Numbered from the stretch's first letter, positions 42,217-50,461 are shown. The stretch: DNA of 51,793 bases from an uncultured Clostridia bacterium (GCA_934457145.1 CAKSHP010000016.1:1-51793); one strand, 5' to 3'. Numbers and translations are program-made. Notes: generated by a model from the letters alone, not told the origin.

Positions 42217-42783
42217 GTGAAAAGCTTGCTTACGGATAAAATAAAAATTATAAAAAGCAAAAGAAAAACGCTTTCGGTGGAAATAAAGCCCGACCTGAGC
42301 ATTCTGGTGCGTGCACCGCTTTTTTCTTCCGATAAAGATATTTCGGCATTTTTGCTATCTCATGAAAAATGGATTGTAAACCACATAGACAAGATGAAAA
42401 ATATCGAAAAGCCTGTAAAAAAGCTGTCGGAAAATGAGATAAAAATGCTTTACAAAAAAGCTGAGGCGGTGTTTAAAGAAAGAGTTGCCTATTATGCGCC
42501 GCTCATTGGAGTAAGCTATGGCAAGATAACTGTCAGAAAGCAAAAAACAAGGTGGGGGAGTTGCTCTGCAAACAAAAATTTAAGTTTTAACTGCCTTTTG
42601 ATGCTTGCGCCGCCGGATGTTATTGATTCTGTTGCGGTGCATGAGCTTTGCCATATAAAGCATATGAACCACTCAAAGGCGTTTTACAGCGAGGTTTTTA
42701 AAGTTATGCCAAATTATAAAGAGTGTCACATATGGCTTAAAGAAAACGGCTCAAGGCTTTTGCGCATGGGCGATAATGCCTGA
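42217..42783 (+). CDS. YgjP-type (M48-like) metallopeptidase, DUF45
   Basis: A 188-aa soluble protein with the zinc motif VAVHELCHIKHMNHSKAF and the family signature KTRWGSCSANKNLSFNCLLML. The third zinc ligand is the histidine in HSKAF. GTG 42217 is the start (AAAAGG upstream). It lies 9 bp after the DUF1015 gene, so the three genes from 40752 form one operon. Substrate unknown. Confidence 0.87.
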   Translation: MKSLLTDKIKIIKSKRKTLSVEIKPDLSILVRAPLFSSDKDISAFLLSHEKWIVNHIDKMKNIEKPVKKLSENEIKMLYKKAEAVFKERVAYYAPLIGVSYGKITVRKQKTRWGSCSANKNLSFNCLLMLAPPDVIDSVAVHELCHIKHMNHSKAFYSEVFKVMPNYKECHIWLKENGSRLLRMGDNA

Positions 42784-42814
42784 TAAAATGCAGAACGCAC
42801 AGTTTTTTAATATC

Positions 42815-42863
42815 AAAAAGGCAATGCTGCAAAACTATTTTTGTTTTGCGGCATTGCCTTTTT
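42815..42863. terminator. Bidirectional terminator (peptidase / ATP synthase)
   Basis: AAAAAGGCAATGCTGCAAAA (42815-42834) pairs with TTTTGCGGCATTGCCTTTTT (42844-42863), one mismatch, with T-tracts in both directions. It ends the plus-strand operon and the minus-strand atp operon. Confidence 0.95.
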
Positions 42864-42879
42864 ATAAAAATGTCATTTT

Positions 42880-43290
42880 CTACTTTTGCGAATATTTTTT
42901 AACGCGGAGTCTGCTAAGCGCTCTTGCAAGGTGCGCCTGAGCGCTTCTGTATTCCATAATGCTTTTCTTTTGCAAAAGTTCTTCTTTTGCCTGAGCCGCT
43001 GCGCGTTCGGCGCGTTTAGCGTCGATTTGCTCGGGAAGCTCGGCAGTGTTTATAAGTATTAAAACTTCGTTATTTTCAACCTTTACAAGACCGTTTGAAA
43101 CAGCGGCAACACAGTTTTCGCCGCCCGGTGCGCGCCATTTTAATTCTCCTGGAACAATTGCGCTTATAACGTTGCTGTGATCTGCCAAAATACCGTATTG
43201 TCCGCGGATTGTCGGAACAATAACCGACTCGCACTCGCCGGTATATATAACGTGGTCTTCTGCAAGAATATTTATTTCAAAAGTTTTCAT
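42880..43290 (-). CDS. atpC: ATP synthase epsilon subunit
   Basis: A 136-aa central-stalk subunit and last gene of the atp operon. It has the N-terminal beta-sandwich (FEINILAEDHVIYTGECESV, GQYGILADHSNVISAIVPGE) and the two-helix C-terminal hairpin (AERAAAQAKEELLQKKSIME). It couples and inhibits rotation in F1. It sits 21 bp after atpD. Confidence 0.95.
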   Translation of the reverse strand: MKTFEINILAEDHVIYTGECESVIVPTIRGQYGILADHSNVISAIVPGELKWRAPGGENCVAAVSNGLVKVENNEVLILINTAELPEQIDAKRAERAAAQAKEELLQKKSIMEYRSAQAHLARALSRLRVKKYSQK

Positions 43291-43311
43291 GCGCTCAGCT
43301 CCTTAAAAATG

Positions 43312-44712
43312 TTAAAGTTCGCTTTCAAGCTCTTTTGCCTTTTTGATAACATCGTCAATCGTGCCGACATTGTAAAAAGCAGCTTCGGGGTAGGAATCCA
43401 TGCTGCCGTCTATTATTGCGCCAAAGCCCTTGACGGTTTCTTCTATGGGAACATATTTTCCCGAAATACCGGTAAACTTTTCTGCAACATACATCGGCTG
43501 CGACAGAAAACGCTGAATTTTTCTTGCACGGTTAACGATTTGTTTATCCTCGTCACCGAGTTCGTCCATACCCAAAATAGCGATAATATCCTGAAGCTCG
43601 TTATATTTTTGCAAAAATTCCTGCACCTTGCGGGCAGTTTCGTAATGCGCTTTACCGACGATGTCCGCCTCCAGAATTCTTGAAGTTGAAGCAAGCGGAT
43701 CAACGGCGGGGTATATGCCCTGTTCGGAAACTTTACGGCTGAGAACCGTTGTTGCGTCCAGGTGAGTAAATGTTGTTGCCGGAGCAGGGTCTGTTAAGTC
43801 ATCGGCAGGAACATACACAGCCTGAACAGACGTTACAGAACCGTCGAGAGTAGATGTTATTCTTTCCTGAAGTGCGCCCATTTCGCTTGCCAAAGTCGGC
43901 TGATATCCAACTGCGGAGGGCATTCTTCCCAAAAGCGTGGAAACTTCGCTTCCGGCCTGTACAAAACGGAATATGTTATCTATAAATAAAAGCACATCTT
44001 TATTTTGTTCATCACGAAAATACTCTGCCATCGTCAGTCCGGAAAGAGCCACTCTCATGCGGACGCCGGGAGATTCGTTCATCTGTCCGAACACGAGCGC
44101 AGTTTTGTCCGAAACGCCGCTCTGCTGCATTTCCTGCCACAAGTCGTTACCCTCGCGGCTTCTTTCGCCGACTCCTGTAAACACGCTGTAGCCGCCGTGC
44201 TGCATGGCAACGTTATGGATAAGCTCCTGGATAAGAACGGTTTTTCCAACACCTGCACCGCCGAACAAACCTATTTTTCCGCCCTTTGGATACGGCTCTA
44301 AAAGGTCGATTACCTTTATGCCGGTTTCAAGAATTTCAGCAGCGGGGCGCTGTTTGTCAAAGCTTGGAGCCTTTGCATGAATAGGGCGCCTCGGAGCGGA
44401 TTTGTCAATATCGGCGCCGCCGTCGATAGGCTTTCCGAGCACGTTAAACATTCTGCCCAAAGTGCAGTCGCCGACGGGAACCTCTATGCCGTGGCCGAGG
44501 CAAACAACCTCCATACCGCGGTACATATGCTCACTGCCGGAAAGAAGCACGCATCTTACCTTATCATGGCCGATATGCGAAACAACCTCCATTATTTTTT
44601 CCTTTCCCGCCACGTTCACCGAAAGTGCTTCTTTTATTTTGGGCAAGGAGCCGTTGTCAAAACGGCAGTCTATGACAGGGCCTGATATTTCAACGATTTT
44701 TCCGATATTCAT
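43312..44712 (-). CDS. atpD: ATP synthase beta subunit
   Basis: A 466-aa catalytic subunit. Walker A GLFGGAGVGKTVL, the catalytic glutamate region GVGERSREGNDLW, Walker B VLLFIDNIFRFVQAGSEV, and AVYVPADDLTDPAPATTFTH are all normal. It forms the catalytic sites of F1 with the alpha subunit encoded two genes upstream. Length is standard. Confidence 0.97.
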   Translation of the reverse strand: MNIGKIVEISGPVIDCRFDNGSLPKIKEALSVNVAGKEKIMEVVSHIGHDKVRCVLLSGSEHMYRGMEVVCLGHGIEVPVGDCTLGRMFNVLGKPIDGGADIDKSAPRRPIHAKAPSFDKQRPAAEILETGIKVIDLLEPYPKGGKIGLFGGAGVGKTVLIQELIHNVAMQHGGYSVFTGVGERSREGNDLWQEMQQSGVSDKTALVFGQMNESPGVRMRVALSGLTMAEYFRDEQNKDVLLFIDNIFRFVQAGSEVSTLLGRMPSAVGYQPTLASEMGALQERITSTLDGSVTSVQAVYVPADDLTDPAPATTFTHLDATTVLSRKVSEQGIYPAVDPLASTSRILEADIVGKAHYETARKVQEFLQKYNELQDIIAILGMDELGDEDKQIVNRARKIQRFLSQPMYVAEKFTGISGKYVPIEETVKGFGAIIDGSMDSYPEAAFYNVGTIDDVIKKAKELESEL

Positions 44713-44729
44713 ATGCTGTCATCCTCCTT

Positions 44730-45644
44730 TTATGCGTTTTGTGTTTCTTTTCTTTTTTGCCGTTTTCGCTTTTGTGCTTTAGCGCCGGAGGAAACTTCCG
44801 TTATTTCCTGCGTGATTGCGCTTTGGCGAATTCGGTTGTACTGAACAGACAAGTCGGCTAAGATTTTTTCCGCGTTTCGGTTTGCGCTGTCCATTGCTGT
44901 CATGCGGGCGTTCTGCTCGCTGCAAAAGCTGTCTACCAAGGCGCTGTAGATAAAACCGGAAACATAGCTTTCAATCATATTGTTTAAAACCTTTTCGATA
45001 GACGGGAAAAACTCAAAAGGCGTGGTAACTTCCTTTTCTTTTTCTTTTGAAAAAAACTGCTGTCTGTGGAACGGAAGTATTCTGACGGATTTTGTGTTTG
45101 AATCAAGACCGTTTTTAAAATCCGTATATATAACAAATATTTTGTCTGCCTTTTTTGAGTTAAACATATCAAGCAAAATCGTGCTTATTTCTCTTGCGCG
45201 GTCTATTGTCGGATTTTGAGCAGTGTATAAAAAAGTTTTTTCAACAGCTATGTTATGATGGTAAAAATATTGTCTGCCGTATTCGCCGACAACAAAAAGC
45301 TTTGTGTCGCTGTGGTCTTTAAGCATCTTTTCGGCTTCTTTTATAACGTTTAAATTATATGCGCCGGCAAGACCTTTGTCTGCCGTTATTACCAGACAGG
45401 CATATGTTTTATCAAGAGCGGCAGAGCCCTTCTCCGGATAAAAATATTTGCTTTCGGATTTTTCTGCGGTTCGGAAAATTCTTTTTATTTCCGCCTGAAG
45501 CGCATTAAAATACGGGCGCGTCTTGTCAAGCTCGGCTTTTGCTTTGCGCATTTTTGTTGAAGCAATCATATACATTGCATTTGTGATTTTCTGAGTGTCA
45601 CGCACGCTTTTGATACGCATTTTTATTTCCTTTGTGTTTGCCAA
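44730..45644 (-). CDS. atpG: ATP synthase gamma subunit
   Basis: A 304-aa rotor subunit. The N-terminal coiled coil (KEIKMRIKSVRDTQKITNAM and MIASTKMRKAKAEL), the central Rossmann-like part (ITADKGLAGAYNLNVIKEAE) and the C-terminal coiled coil (RMTAMDSANRNAEKILADLS, RIRQSAITQEITEV) are present. After the usual end (EVSSGAKA) there is an unusual basic tail (QKRKRQKRKETQNA). Confidence 0.95.
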   Translation of the reverse strand: MANTKEIKMRIKSVRDTQKITNAMYMIASTKMRKAKAELDKTRPYFNALQAEIKRIFRTAEKSESKYFYPEKGSAALDKTYACLVITADKGLAGAYNLNVIKEAEKMLKDHSDTKLFVVGEYGRQYFYHHNIAVEKTFLYTAQNPTIDRAREISTILLDMFNSKKADKIFVIYTDFKNGLDSNTKSVRILPFHRQQFFSKEKEKEVTTPFEFFPSIEKVLNNMIESYVSGFIYSALVDSFCSEQNARMTAMDSANRNAEKILADLSVQYNRIRQSAITQEITEVSSGAKAQKRKRQKRKETQNA

Positions 45645-45661
45645 AACGATCCACCTGCCTT

Positions 45662-47431
45662 TTATTTATGTGAAATAAATTCTTTGGCGCTGCTGATGAT
45701 TTTTTCTTTATTTTCGTCTGAAAGCTGTTTTGTGTTTTCTATTTGAGTGCAGATATCGGGCAGTGTGGATTTTATATGCTCCAGAAGACTGCGGCTGATC
45801 TGCGGAATTTGCTTTGCGTCAAGCCCCGTAAATGTATGCGAAAGCGCCGCAACAAGCAAAATTACCTGTTCATATTGCTTAAGCGGATGGTACTGCTCTT
45901 GTTTTAACAGCTGCATAAGTCCCAAGCCGTAGTCAAGACGGTTTTTGGTAAGCTCATCTAAGTCGCTTGAAAACTGGGTGAATACCTCCATTTCGCGGTA
46001 TTGCGCCAAATCAAGCCTTATAGAGCCGGCAGCCTTTTTTATAGCTTTTGTCTGCGCCGCACCGCCGACACGCGATACCGACAAACCTATGTTTACAGCA
46101 GGCCTCTGACCTGCAAAGAACAGTTCGCTTTCCAAAAATATCTGTCCGTCGGTAATTGATATAATATTTGTCGGAATATATGCGCTGACATCGCCTGCCT
46201 GCGTTTCAACAATCGGAAGTGCGCTCATCGAGCCGCCGCCGAGACGGTCGCAAAGCTTTGCGCTTCTCTCCAAAAGACGAGAATGAAGATAAAATACGTC
46301 TCCGGGATACGCCTCACGTCCGGGAGAACGCTCCAAAAGAAGGCTTAATGTTCTGTATGCAATAGCGTGTTTTGAAAGATCGTCATAAATAATAAGCACA
46401 TCTTTTCCCAAATGCATAAAGTATTCGCCCAAAGCACAGCCGGCATAAGGAGCAATATACTGAAGAGGGGCAGCGTCCGATGCGGTTGCGCTCACAATTA
46501 TTGAATAATCCATTGCGCCGCGGCTGCGAAGTGTCTGCGCAAGCTGTGCCACAGATGACGCCTTTTGTCCGATTGCAACATATATGCAAATAACGCCTGT
46601 GTCTTTTTGATTTAATATTGTGTCAACGGCTATTGCCGTTTTACCGGTCTGGCGGTCGCCGATGATTAATTCTCTCTGACCGCGGCCGATAGGAAACATC
46701 GAGTCTATCGCCAAAATACCTGTTTCAAGCGGTTCGTTTACGCTTTGGCGGTCGATAATGCTCGGCGCTTCGTTTTCAATCGGATAATATCCTTCGGATT
46801 TTATCTCGCCCAAACCGTCAATCGGATTTCCAAGTGCGTCGACTATGCGTCCGATAAAAGCGTCACCAACGGGAATACCCGCGGTTTTTTTGCTTCGGCG
46901 CACGGGCGAATTTTCGCAGATTTCGCTGTCGTCGCCGAAAATTACGCATCCGATTTCATCTTCTTTTAAATCAAGCACCATGCCGGTCATGCCGTTTTCA
47001 AATATAAGTATTTCTCCGTATTCGGCTTTTGCAAGACCGCTGACGGTGGCAATTCCGTCGCCGACGGTTAAAACGCTGCCGACTTCGGTTGCGGAAGGTT
47101 CGGGTTTAAAGCTGTCAATGGTTTGCTTTATAAGCGGCATAATGTCTGTGCGGTTTTTAATTGCCGCGGATATTTTTTCTTTCAGCTGACGGCTTCTTCC
47201 CTCGGCGCTCCAGTCATAAACTTTATCTAAGCTCCAGTTATAAACGCTTGTGCCCGTTTCTATGCGGAAACCGTCTTTAACGGTGTCGTCTTTTTTCCAT
47301 ACAATGCTCACGGGAGAGGAGGCGCTGCCCTCTAAAAATTCCTGAAGCTTTTGCTTTTGCTCATCGGTCGGCGGAGTGTGGCTGTAGATATATGCCAGGG
47401 TTTCCACTCTTCTGATTTCATGATTGGTCAT
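45662..47431 (-). CDS. atpA: ATP synthase alpha subunit with N-terminal delta (OSCP)-like domain
   Basis: A 589-aa protein. From about residue 100 it is a normal alpha subunit: LIKQTIDSFKPEPSATEVGS, VGDGIATVSGL, Walker A GDRQTGKTAIA and the region EAYPGDVFYLHSRLLERSAK. Standard alphas are about 500 aa and begin near the LIKQ helix. Here about 88 residues precede it: YSHTPPTDEQKQKLQEFLEG, VSIVWKKDDTVKDGFRIETG and VYDWSAEGRSRQLKEKI. These follow the plan of the C-terminal domain of delta/OSCP: a two-strand/helix unit, the GG-I-I-G loop, then DgS-rgrL. The operon has no atpH gene; atpF ends 7 bp upstream. So delta appears reduced to its b-binding domain and fused to alpha. Confidence 0.9.
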   Translation of the reverse strand: MTNHEIRRVETLAYIYSHTPPTDEQKQKLQEFLEGSASSPVSIVWKKDDTVKDGFRIETGTSVYNWSLDKVYDWSAEGRSRQLKEKISAAIKNRTDIMPLIKQTIDSFKPEPSATEVGSVLTVGDGIATVSGLAKAEYGEILIFENGMTGMVLDLKEDEIGCVIFGDDSEICENSPVRRSKKTAGIPVGDAFIGRIVDALGNPIDGLGEIKSEGYYPIENEAPSIIDRQSVNEPLETGILAIDSMFPIGRGQRELIIGDRQTGKTAIAVDTILNQKDTGVICIYVAIGQKASSVAQLAQTLRSRGAMDYSIIVSATASDAAPLQYIAPYAGCALGEYFMHLGKDVLIIYDDLSKHAIAYRTLSLLLERSPGREAYPGDVFYLHSRLLERSAKLCDRLGGGSMSALPIVETQAGDVSAYIPTNIISITDGQIFLESELFFAGQRPAVNIGLSVSRVGGAAQTKAIKKAAGSIRLDLAQYREMEVFTQFSSDLDELTKNRLDYGLGLMQLLKQEQYHPLKQYEQVILLVAALSHTFTGLDAKQIPQISRSLLEHIKSTLPDICTQIENTKQLSDENKEKIISSAKEFISHK

Positions 47432-47438
47432 ATATTGC

Positions 47439-47921
47439 TTACTCCTTTCGCGCAGACTCTAAAAAGTCGTCAAAAGAATTTTTCCCGGCGGGAATTAAAA
47501 CCTTGTCAATCGCTTCGGAAACCATTTGTTCTATTTGCGAGTTTGCCTGAGCAAGGATTTTATCTTTTTCAATTTCCGCAGACTTTTTAGCGTCGCTTAT
47601 GATTTTTGCTTTAGCGTCCTCGGCAGACTTTATATGTTCTTTTGCCATGACATCGGCTTCTTTTAATGCGTTTGCCTTTATGGCATCTGCCTGAGATTGA
47701 GCTTCGGATATAAGGTTTTTATATTTTTGTTTTTCACTTTCGCAGTCGGCAAGAGTTTTTTTAGCTTTGTTGTCAATATCTTTATAGTACGTTTCTCTTT
47801 TATCCATAAAGGATTTCGTCGGCTTATAGAGCAAAAAATACAAACCGCCTGCTAATATTATAAAGTTAAAAAGATGCAAAAGAATTTGTGAAAAATCAAT
47901 ATTTAAAGGGACATTAGTCAT
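47439..47921 (-). CDS. atpF: ATP synthase b subunit
   Basis: A 160-aa peripheral-stalk subunit: one N-terminal membrane helix (LLHLFNFIILAGGLYFLLY), the conserved KPTKSFMDKRETYY, and a long Ala/Lys/Glu coiled coil to the end. Length is normal, so there is no fusion to delta here, unlike AtpFH of mycobacteria. It ends 7 bp before the delta-like/alpha gene. GGAGGC precedes ATG 47921. Confidence 0.95.
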   Translation of the reverse strand: MTNVPLNIDFSQILLHLFNFIILAGGLYFLLYKPTKSFMDKRETYYKDIDNKAKKTLADCESEKQKYKNLISEAQSQADAIKANALKEADVMAKEHIKSAEDAKAKIISDAKKSAEIEKDKILAQANSQIEQMVSEAIDKVLIPAGKNSFDDFLESARKE

Positions 47922-47934
47922 GTCTACTGCCTCC

Positions 47935-48288
47935 TTACAGAACGAATATAATCAAAATTGCAATAATCAATGCGTAAATAATAGCTGTTTCTATAAACAC
48001 CAAACCAAGCATTAAGCTTGTGCGGATTTTTCCGTCGGCTTCGGGCTGGCGGGAAATTCCTTCGGAAGCCTTTGCAATTGCAATACCCATGCCGACTGCG
48101 CCTGCTGCGGCTGCAAGTCCGACGCATATTGCCGCTGCCAATGCTTTAGAGCCGGTAGAGTCTGCTGCGGCTGTGCTCTGAGCCGGTGCGCTTTCTGCCG
48201 CGCTTACTGTTACCATGCCTATTGCAAATACCATGCAAACAACTGCAATAACTGCAAAAATCTTTTTAAATCTGCTTAATTTTTTCAT
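47935..48288 (-). CDS. atpE: ATP synthase c subunit with signal-peptide-like N-terminus
   Basis: A 117-aa proteolipid. ATG 48288 is chosen (GGAGGAGTTTAAA upstream). The last 72 residues are a standard hairpin: ALAAAICVGLAAAAGAVGMG, polar loop SRQPEADGKIRTS, and helix 2 LVFIETAIIYALIIAIL with the ion-binding glutamate. It is preceded by about 45 residues: a basic start and hydrophobic helix (KKIFAVIAVVCMVFAIGMVT) ending VSAAES, then a small Ala/Ser/Thr linker. This looks like a cleavable signal peptide. The sodium-type Gln of helix 1 is Met here, but helix 2 has the E-T...Y pattern, so the coupling ion is unclear. Confidence 0.93.
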   Translation of the reverse strand: MKKLSRFKKIFAVIAVVCMVFAIGMVTVSAAESAPAQSTAAADSTGSKALAAAICVGLAAAAGAVGMGIAIAKASEGISRQPEADGKIRTSLMLGLVFIETAIIYALIIAILIIFVL

Positions 48289-48342
48289 TTTAAACTCCTC
48301 CGTTTTATATATTTTAATGTTTAAAAGCCGCACGTTCGCGGT

Positions 48343-49137
48343 TTAATGAGATACCTCGCCGTAGAAAAGCGCTGTGAGCATTGTGAGGACGTATGTTTGA
48401 ATAAGTGCGTGAAGCAGTGTGAACATAATTCCCACAAACACAGGCAAAACAAAGCTTAAATTTATGTAGTAGTAGACAAGCTCTGTAACCAAAAGTCCGC
48501 TAAGGAGTGCGCCGAAAAGACGAAAGCTCATTGAAATCGGGAGCGAAAAGTCTTTTAAAGTGTTTAAAACTCCTTTAAATCCGTTTGAAACCAAACCGCC
48601 GGACATAATTATAAGATATGACAGACAGCCCAGCGAGATTGCCGCGTTAATATCGGAAAGCGGAGCAGGCATTGCAAGCGACAGACCGTTTGTGCCCGTT
48701 ATTTGAAAACCGAAAAGCTCAAACAGCGTACCGGTGAAAATATAAACCCCGGCGGCAAATACATATGCGCCTAAAAATTTGTTTCTTTTAGGGCTGTTTG
48801 ATTTTGCAAGTGAGTCAAAAAATCCGACCAATTGCTCAACCGCAAGCTGAAATCTGCCCGGTACCATTTTAAAACGCGGTATGGCAAATATCCGTATTAA
48901 AGCTGCGGCAATTAATAAAACAGCGCTGACCGTCATTGCCGAAGCAAGCGCGGGGTTTACGTTTATAATCCCAAACAGGCTCACTTTGTTTGATTCGTGC
49001 AGCACGGCGTCTCGCATAACTTCTTTTATGGTTTCGCTTTTCGGCGCCGTATTTGAAAATATAATTGATAATATTAAAAACACTGCTGCCAAAGCAAGCC
49101 ATACGCACATATAAGTTATGCGTTTCTTTTTGTCCAT
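48343..49137 (-). CDS. atpB: ATP synthase a subunit
   Basis: A 264-aa membrane stator subunit. The essential arginine lies in SLPISMSFRLFGALLSG and the last helix contains LLHALIQTYVLTMLTALF. About six membrane helices. It forms the ion half-channels against the c-ring. It starts 24 bp after the marR stop with AGGTGAGGTGAG upstream. No atpI gene is present. Confidence 0.94.
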   Translation of the reverse strand: MDKKKRITYMCVWLALAAVFLILSIIFSNTAPKSETIKEVMRDAVLHESNKVSLFGIINVNPALASAMTVSAVLLIAAALIRIFAIPRFKMVPGRFQLAVEQLVGFFDSLAKSNSPKRNKFLGAYVFAAGVYIFTGTLFELFGFQITGTNGLSLAMPAPLSDINAAISLGCLSYLIIMSGGLVSNGFKGVLNTLKDFSLPISMSFRLFGALLSGLLVTELVYYYINLSFVLPVFVGIMFTLLHALIQTYVLTMLTALFYGEVSH

Positions 49138-49161
49138 AACAGCTCACCTCACCTAAAGTAG

Positions 49162-49599
49162 TTATATATTTTCTGCTTTCGACAGATTGCAAAGCGCTTT
49201 TGTCACAAGCTCGGAAAAGCATTGTTTTTCGCTGTCTGTCATGCCGGCAAAAAGTCTGTCGCCGACAATAAGACCGTTTTGCGAAAGTCTGTCGCACAGA
49301 GCGCTGCATTTTTGTGTTACGGTAACGATTTTGCGTCTTGCATCACTTTTGGAAACTTCAAGTTTCAAAAAACCTTTTGACACCATTCTTTCCACTATTC
49401 CTCTTGCTGTCTGATGCGTTATGCCAAGATGATTTTTAAGGTCTATCGCGCTTTTGTTTTTGTTGTTTTTAAAAAACATCATCGCCTCTGCCTGGACTGC
49501 GGTGAGCCCTAAATGCTTTATTCTGCCGTTTCTGCCCTTTGTTATTGTGTTGGCAAGCATCACAAGCTTTCTTGACAGAAGATATTCCTTTGAATTCAA
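49162..49599 (-). CDS. MarR-family regulator heading the atp operon
   Basis: A 145-aa winged-helix regulator from TTG 49599, with GGAGG 8 nt upstream; the longer frame to 49761 crosses the promoter. HTH region: GLTAVQAEAMMFFKNNKNKS, AIDLKNHLGITHQTARGIVE and RMVSKGFLKLEVSKSDARRK. It is co-directional with and 24 bp before atpB, and a consensus promoter with a palindrome lies just upstream. It should therefore be co-transcribed with, and may regulate, the ATP synthase genes. The ligand is unknown. Confidence 0.88.
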   Translation of the reverse strand: MNSKEYLLSRKLVMLANTITKGRNGRIKHLGLTAVQAEAMMFFKNNKNKSAIDLKNHLGITHQTARGIVERMVSKGFLKLEVSKSDARRKIVTVTQKCSALCDRLSQNGLIVGDRLFAGMTDSEKQCFSELVTKALCNLSKAENI

Positions 49600-49626
49600 C
49601 TGTGTCGCCTCCGTAAAACAAAATAT

Positions 49627-49643
49627 ATACAGCATACTGTGTA
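49627..49643. promoter_or_regulatory. Candidate MarR operator
   Basis: An imperfect inverted repeat, ATACAG-CATA-CTGTGTAT, starts at the -10 of the marR-atp promoter and covers the transcription start. Size and place fit an autoregulatory MarR site. Confidence 0.5.
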
Positions 49644-49671
49644 TTTTATTCCGAAAAATTGGATTTGTCAA
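49643..49671 (-). promoter_or_regulatory. Promoter of the marR-atp operon
   Basis: Minus strand: TTGACA (49671-49666), 17-bp spacer, TAAAAT (49648-49643). It is the only strong promoter found for the eight-gene unit. Bases 49672-49841 hold nothing else that I can support. Confidence 0.8.
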
Positions 49672-49841
49672 TATGCTTTGGTGCTTTGGCGCAGTTTTTG
49701 TGTTAATAAAATCTGCTTTTAAATTAAAAGTATCAGTAATATAACTATGAAAATGCGGCAAAAAATGCAGCCGATAGGTAAATTAGCACAATTTTAAAGA
49801 TAAAGAAAAAACGTTAAAACAAAAAAAACAAAACTTATTAT

Positions 49842-49870
49842 TTGACATTTTTTTTCGTATGTGCTACAAT
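49842..49870 (+). promoter_or_regulatory. Promoter of the CarD-family gene
   Basis: TTGACA (49842-49847), 17-bp spacer, TACAAT (49865-49870). GGGGGAGG lies at 49918-49925 before ATG 49934. Confidence 0.85.
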
Positions 49871-49933
49871 ATATATGAAATATATTATTGCGAGACATAA
49901 TCGGTAAGACGGTTTTCGGGGGAGGAAGAATTT

Positions 49934-50449
49934 ATGCAATACGATATAGGGGACAAGGTTTTATATCCGATGCATGGAGCAGGAGAAATTGTTGCGGTTG
50001 AAGAAAAAGAAATTTTAGGACAAATACAGTCATACTATATTTTAAAGCTTCCGAACGGGGGCATGAAAGTTATGGTGCCGACGCTTAAGCTTGAAGAAAT
50101 CGGCGTAAGAGATATAATCGATTCAAAAAAAGCAAGCGAAGTTATAAAAAATTTCAAGGGCGGCTTTGAAGAAGAAACGGAGCACAATTGGAATAAGCGC
50201 TACCGTGACAACATGGCAAAGCTTAAAACCGGCGATATATGCATGGTGCTTGAAGTTGTAAAAAGTTTGGTCATGCGTGATAAAAGAAAAGGTCTTTCAA
50301 CGGGCGAGCGAAAAATGCTCACCAATTCAAAGCAAATACTTTTCAGCGAATTGATTTTGGCGTCTGAAAAATCTGAGGAAGAGCTTGAGTGCTTGTTAAA
50401 CGGTGCGTGCGAAGAAGAATTTGAAGCGCGCTGCGCGGTTAACGGATAA
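49934..50449 (+). CDS. CarD/CdnL-family RNA polymerase-binding regulator
   Basis: A 171-aa protein. The N-terminal RNAP-interaction domain (YDIGDKVLYPMHGAGEIVAV, YYILKLPNGGMKVMVP) resembles CarD, CdnL and the TRCF N-domain. The C-terminal helical domain (NKRYRDNMAKLKTGDI, LSTGERKMLTNSKQILFSEL) binds DNA near the -10 in studied relatives. These proteins stabilise open complexes at rRNA and other promoters. Monocistronic, with its own promoter and terminator. Confidence 0.92.
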   Translation: MQYDIGDKVLYPMHGAGEIVAVEEKEILGQIQSYYILKLPNGGMKVMVPTLKLEEIGVRDIIDSKKASEVIKNFKGGFEEETEHNWNKRYRDNMAKLKTGDICMVLEVVKSLVMRDKRKGLSTGERKMLTNSKQILFSELILASEKSEEELECLLNGACEEEFEARCAVNG

Positions 50450-50461
50450 AAATATACATAA

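Noticed and set aside
47432..47438. A hidden atpH between atpF and the alpha gene
   Set aside because: Only 7 bp separate the two genes, and atpF has normal length, so no delta gene or b-delta fusion fits here.
48869..49309. 146-codon minus-strand frame across the marR/atpB boundary
   Set aside because: It is a shadow of the marR and atpB coding sequences in another frame, without a ribosome binding site.
49162..49761. Longer MarR start at 49761
   Set aside because: The extra codons run across the promoter hexamers and palindrome, while TTG 49599 has GGAGG at proper spacing.
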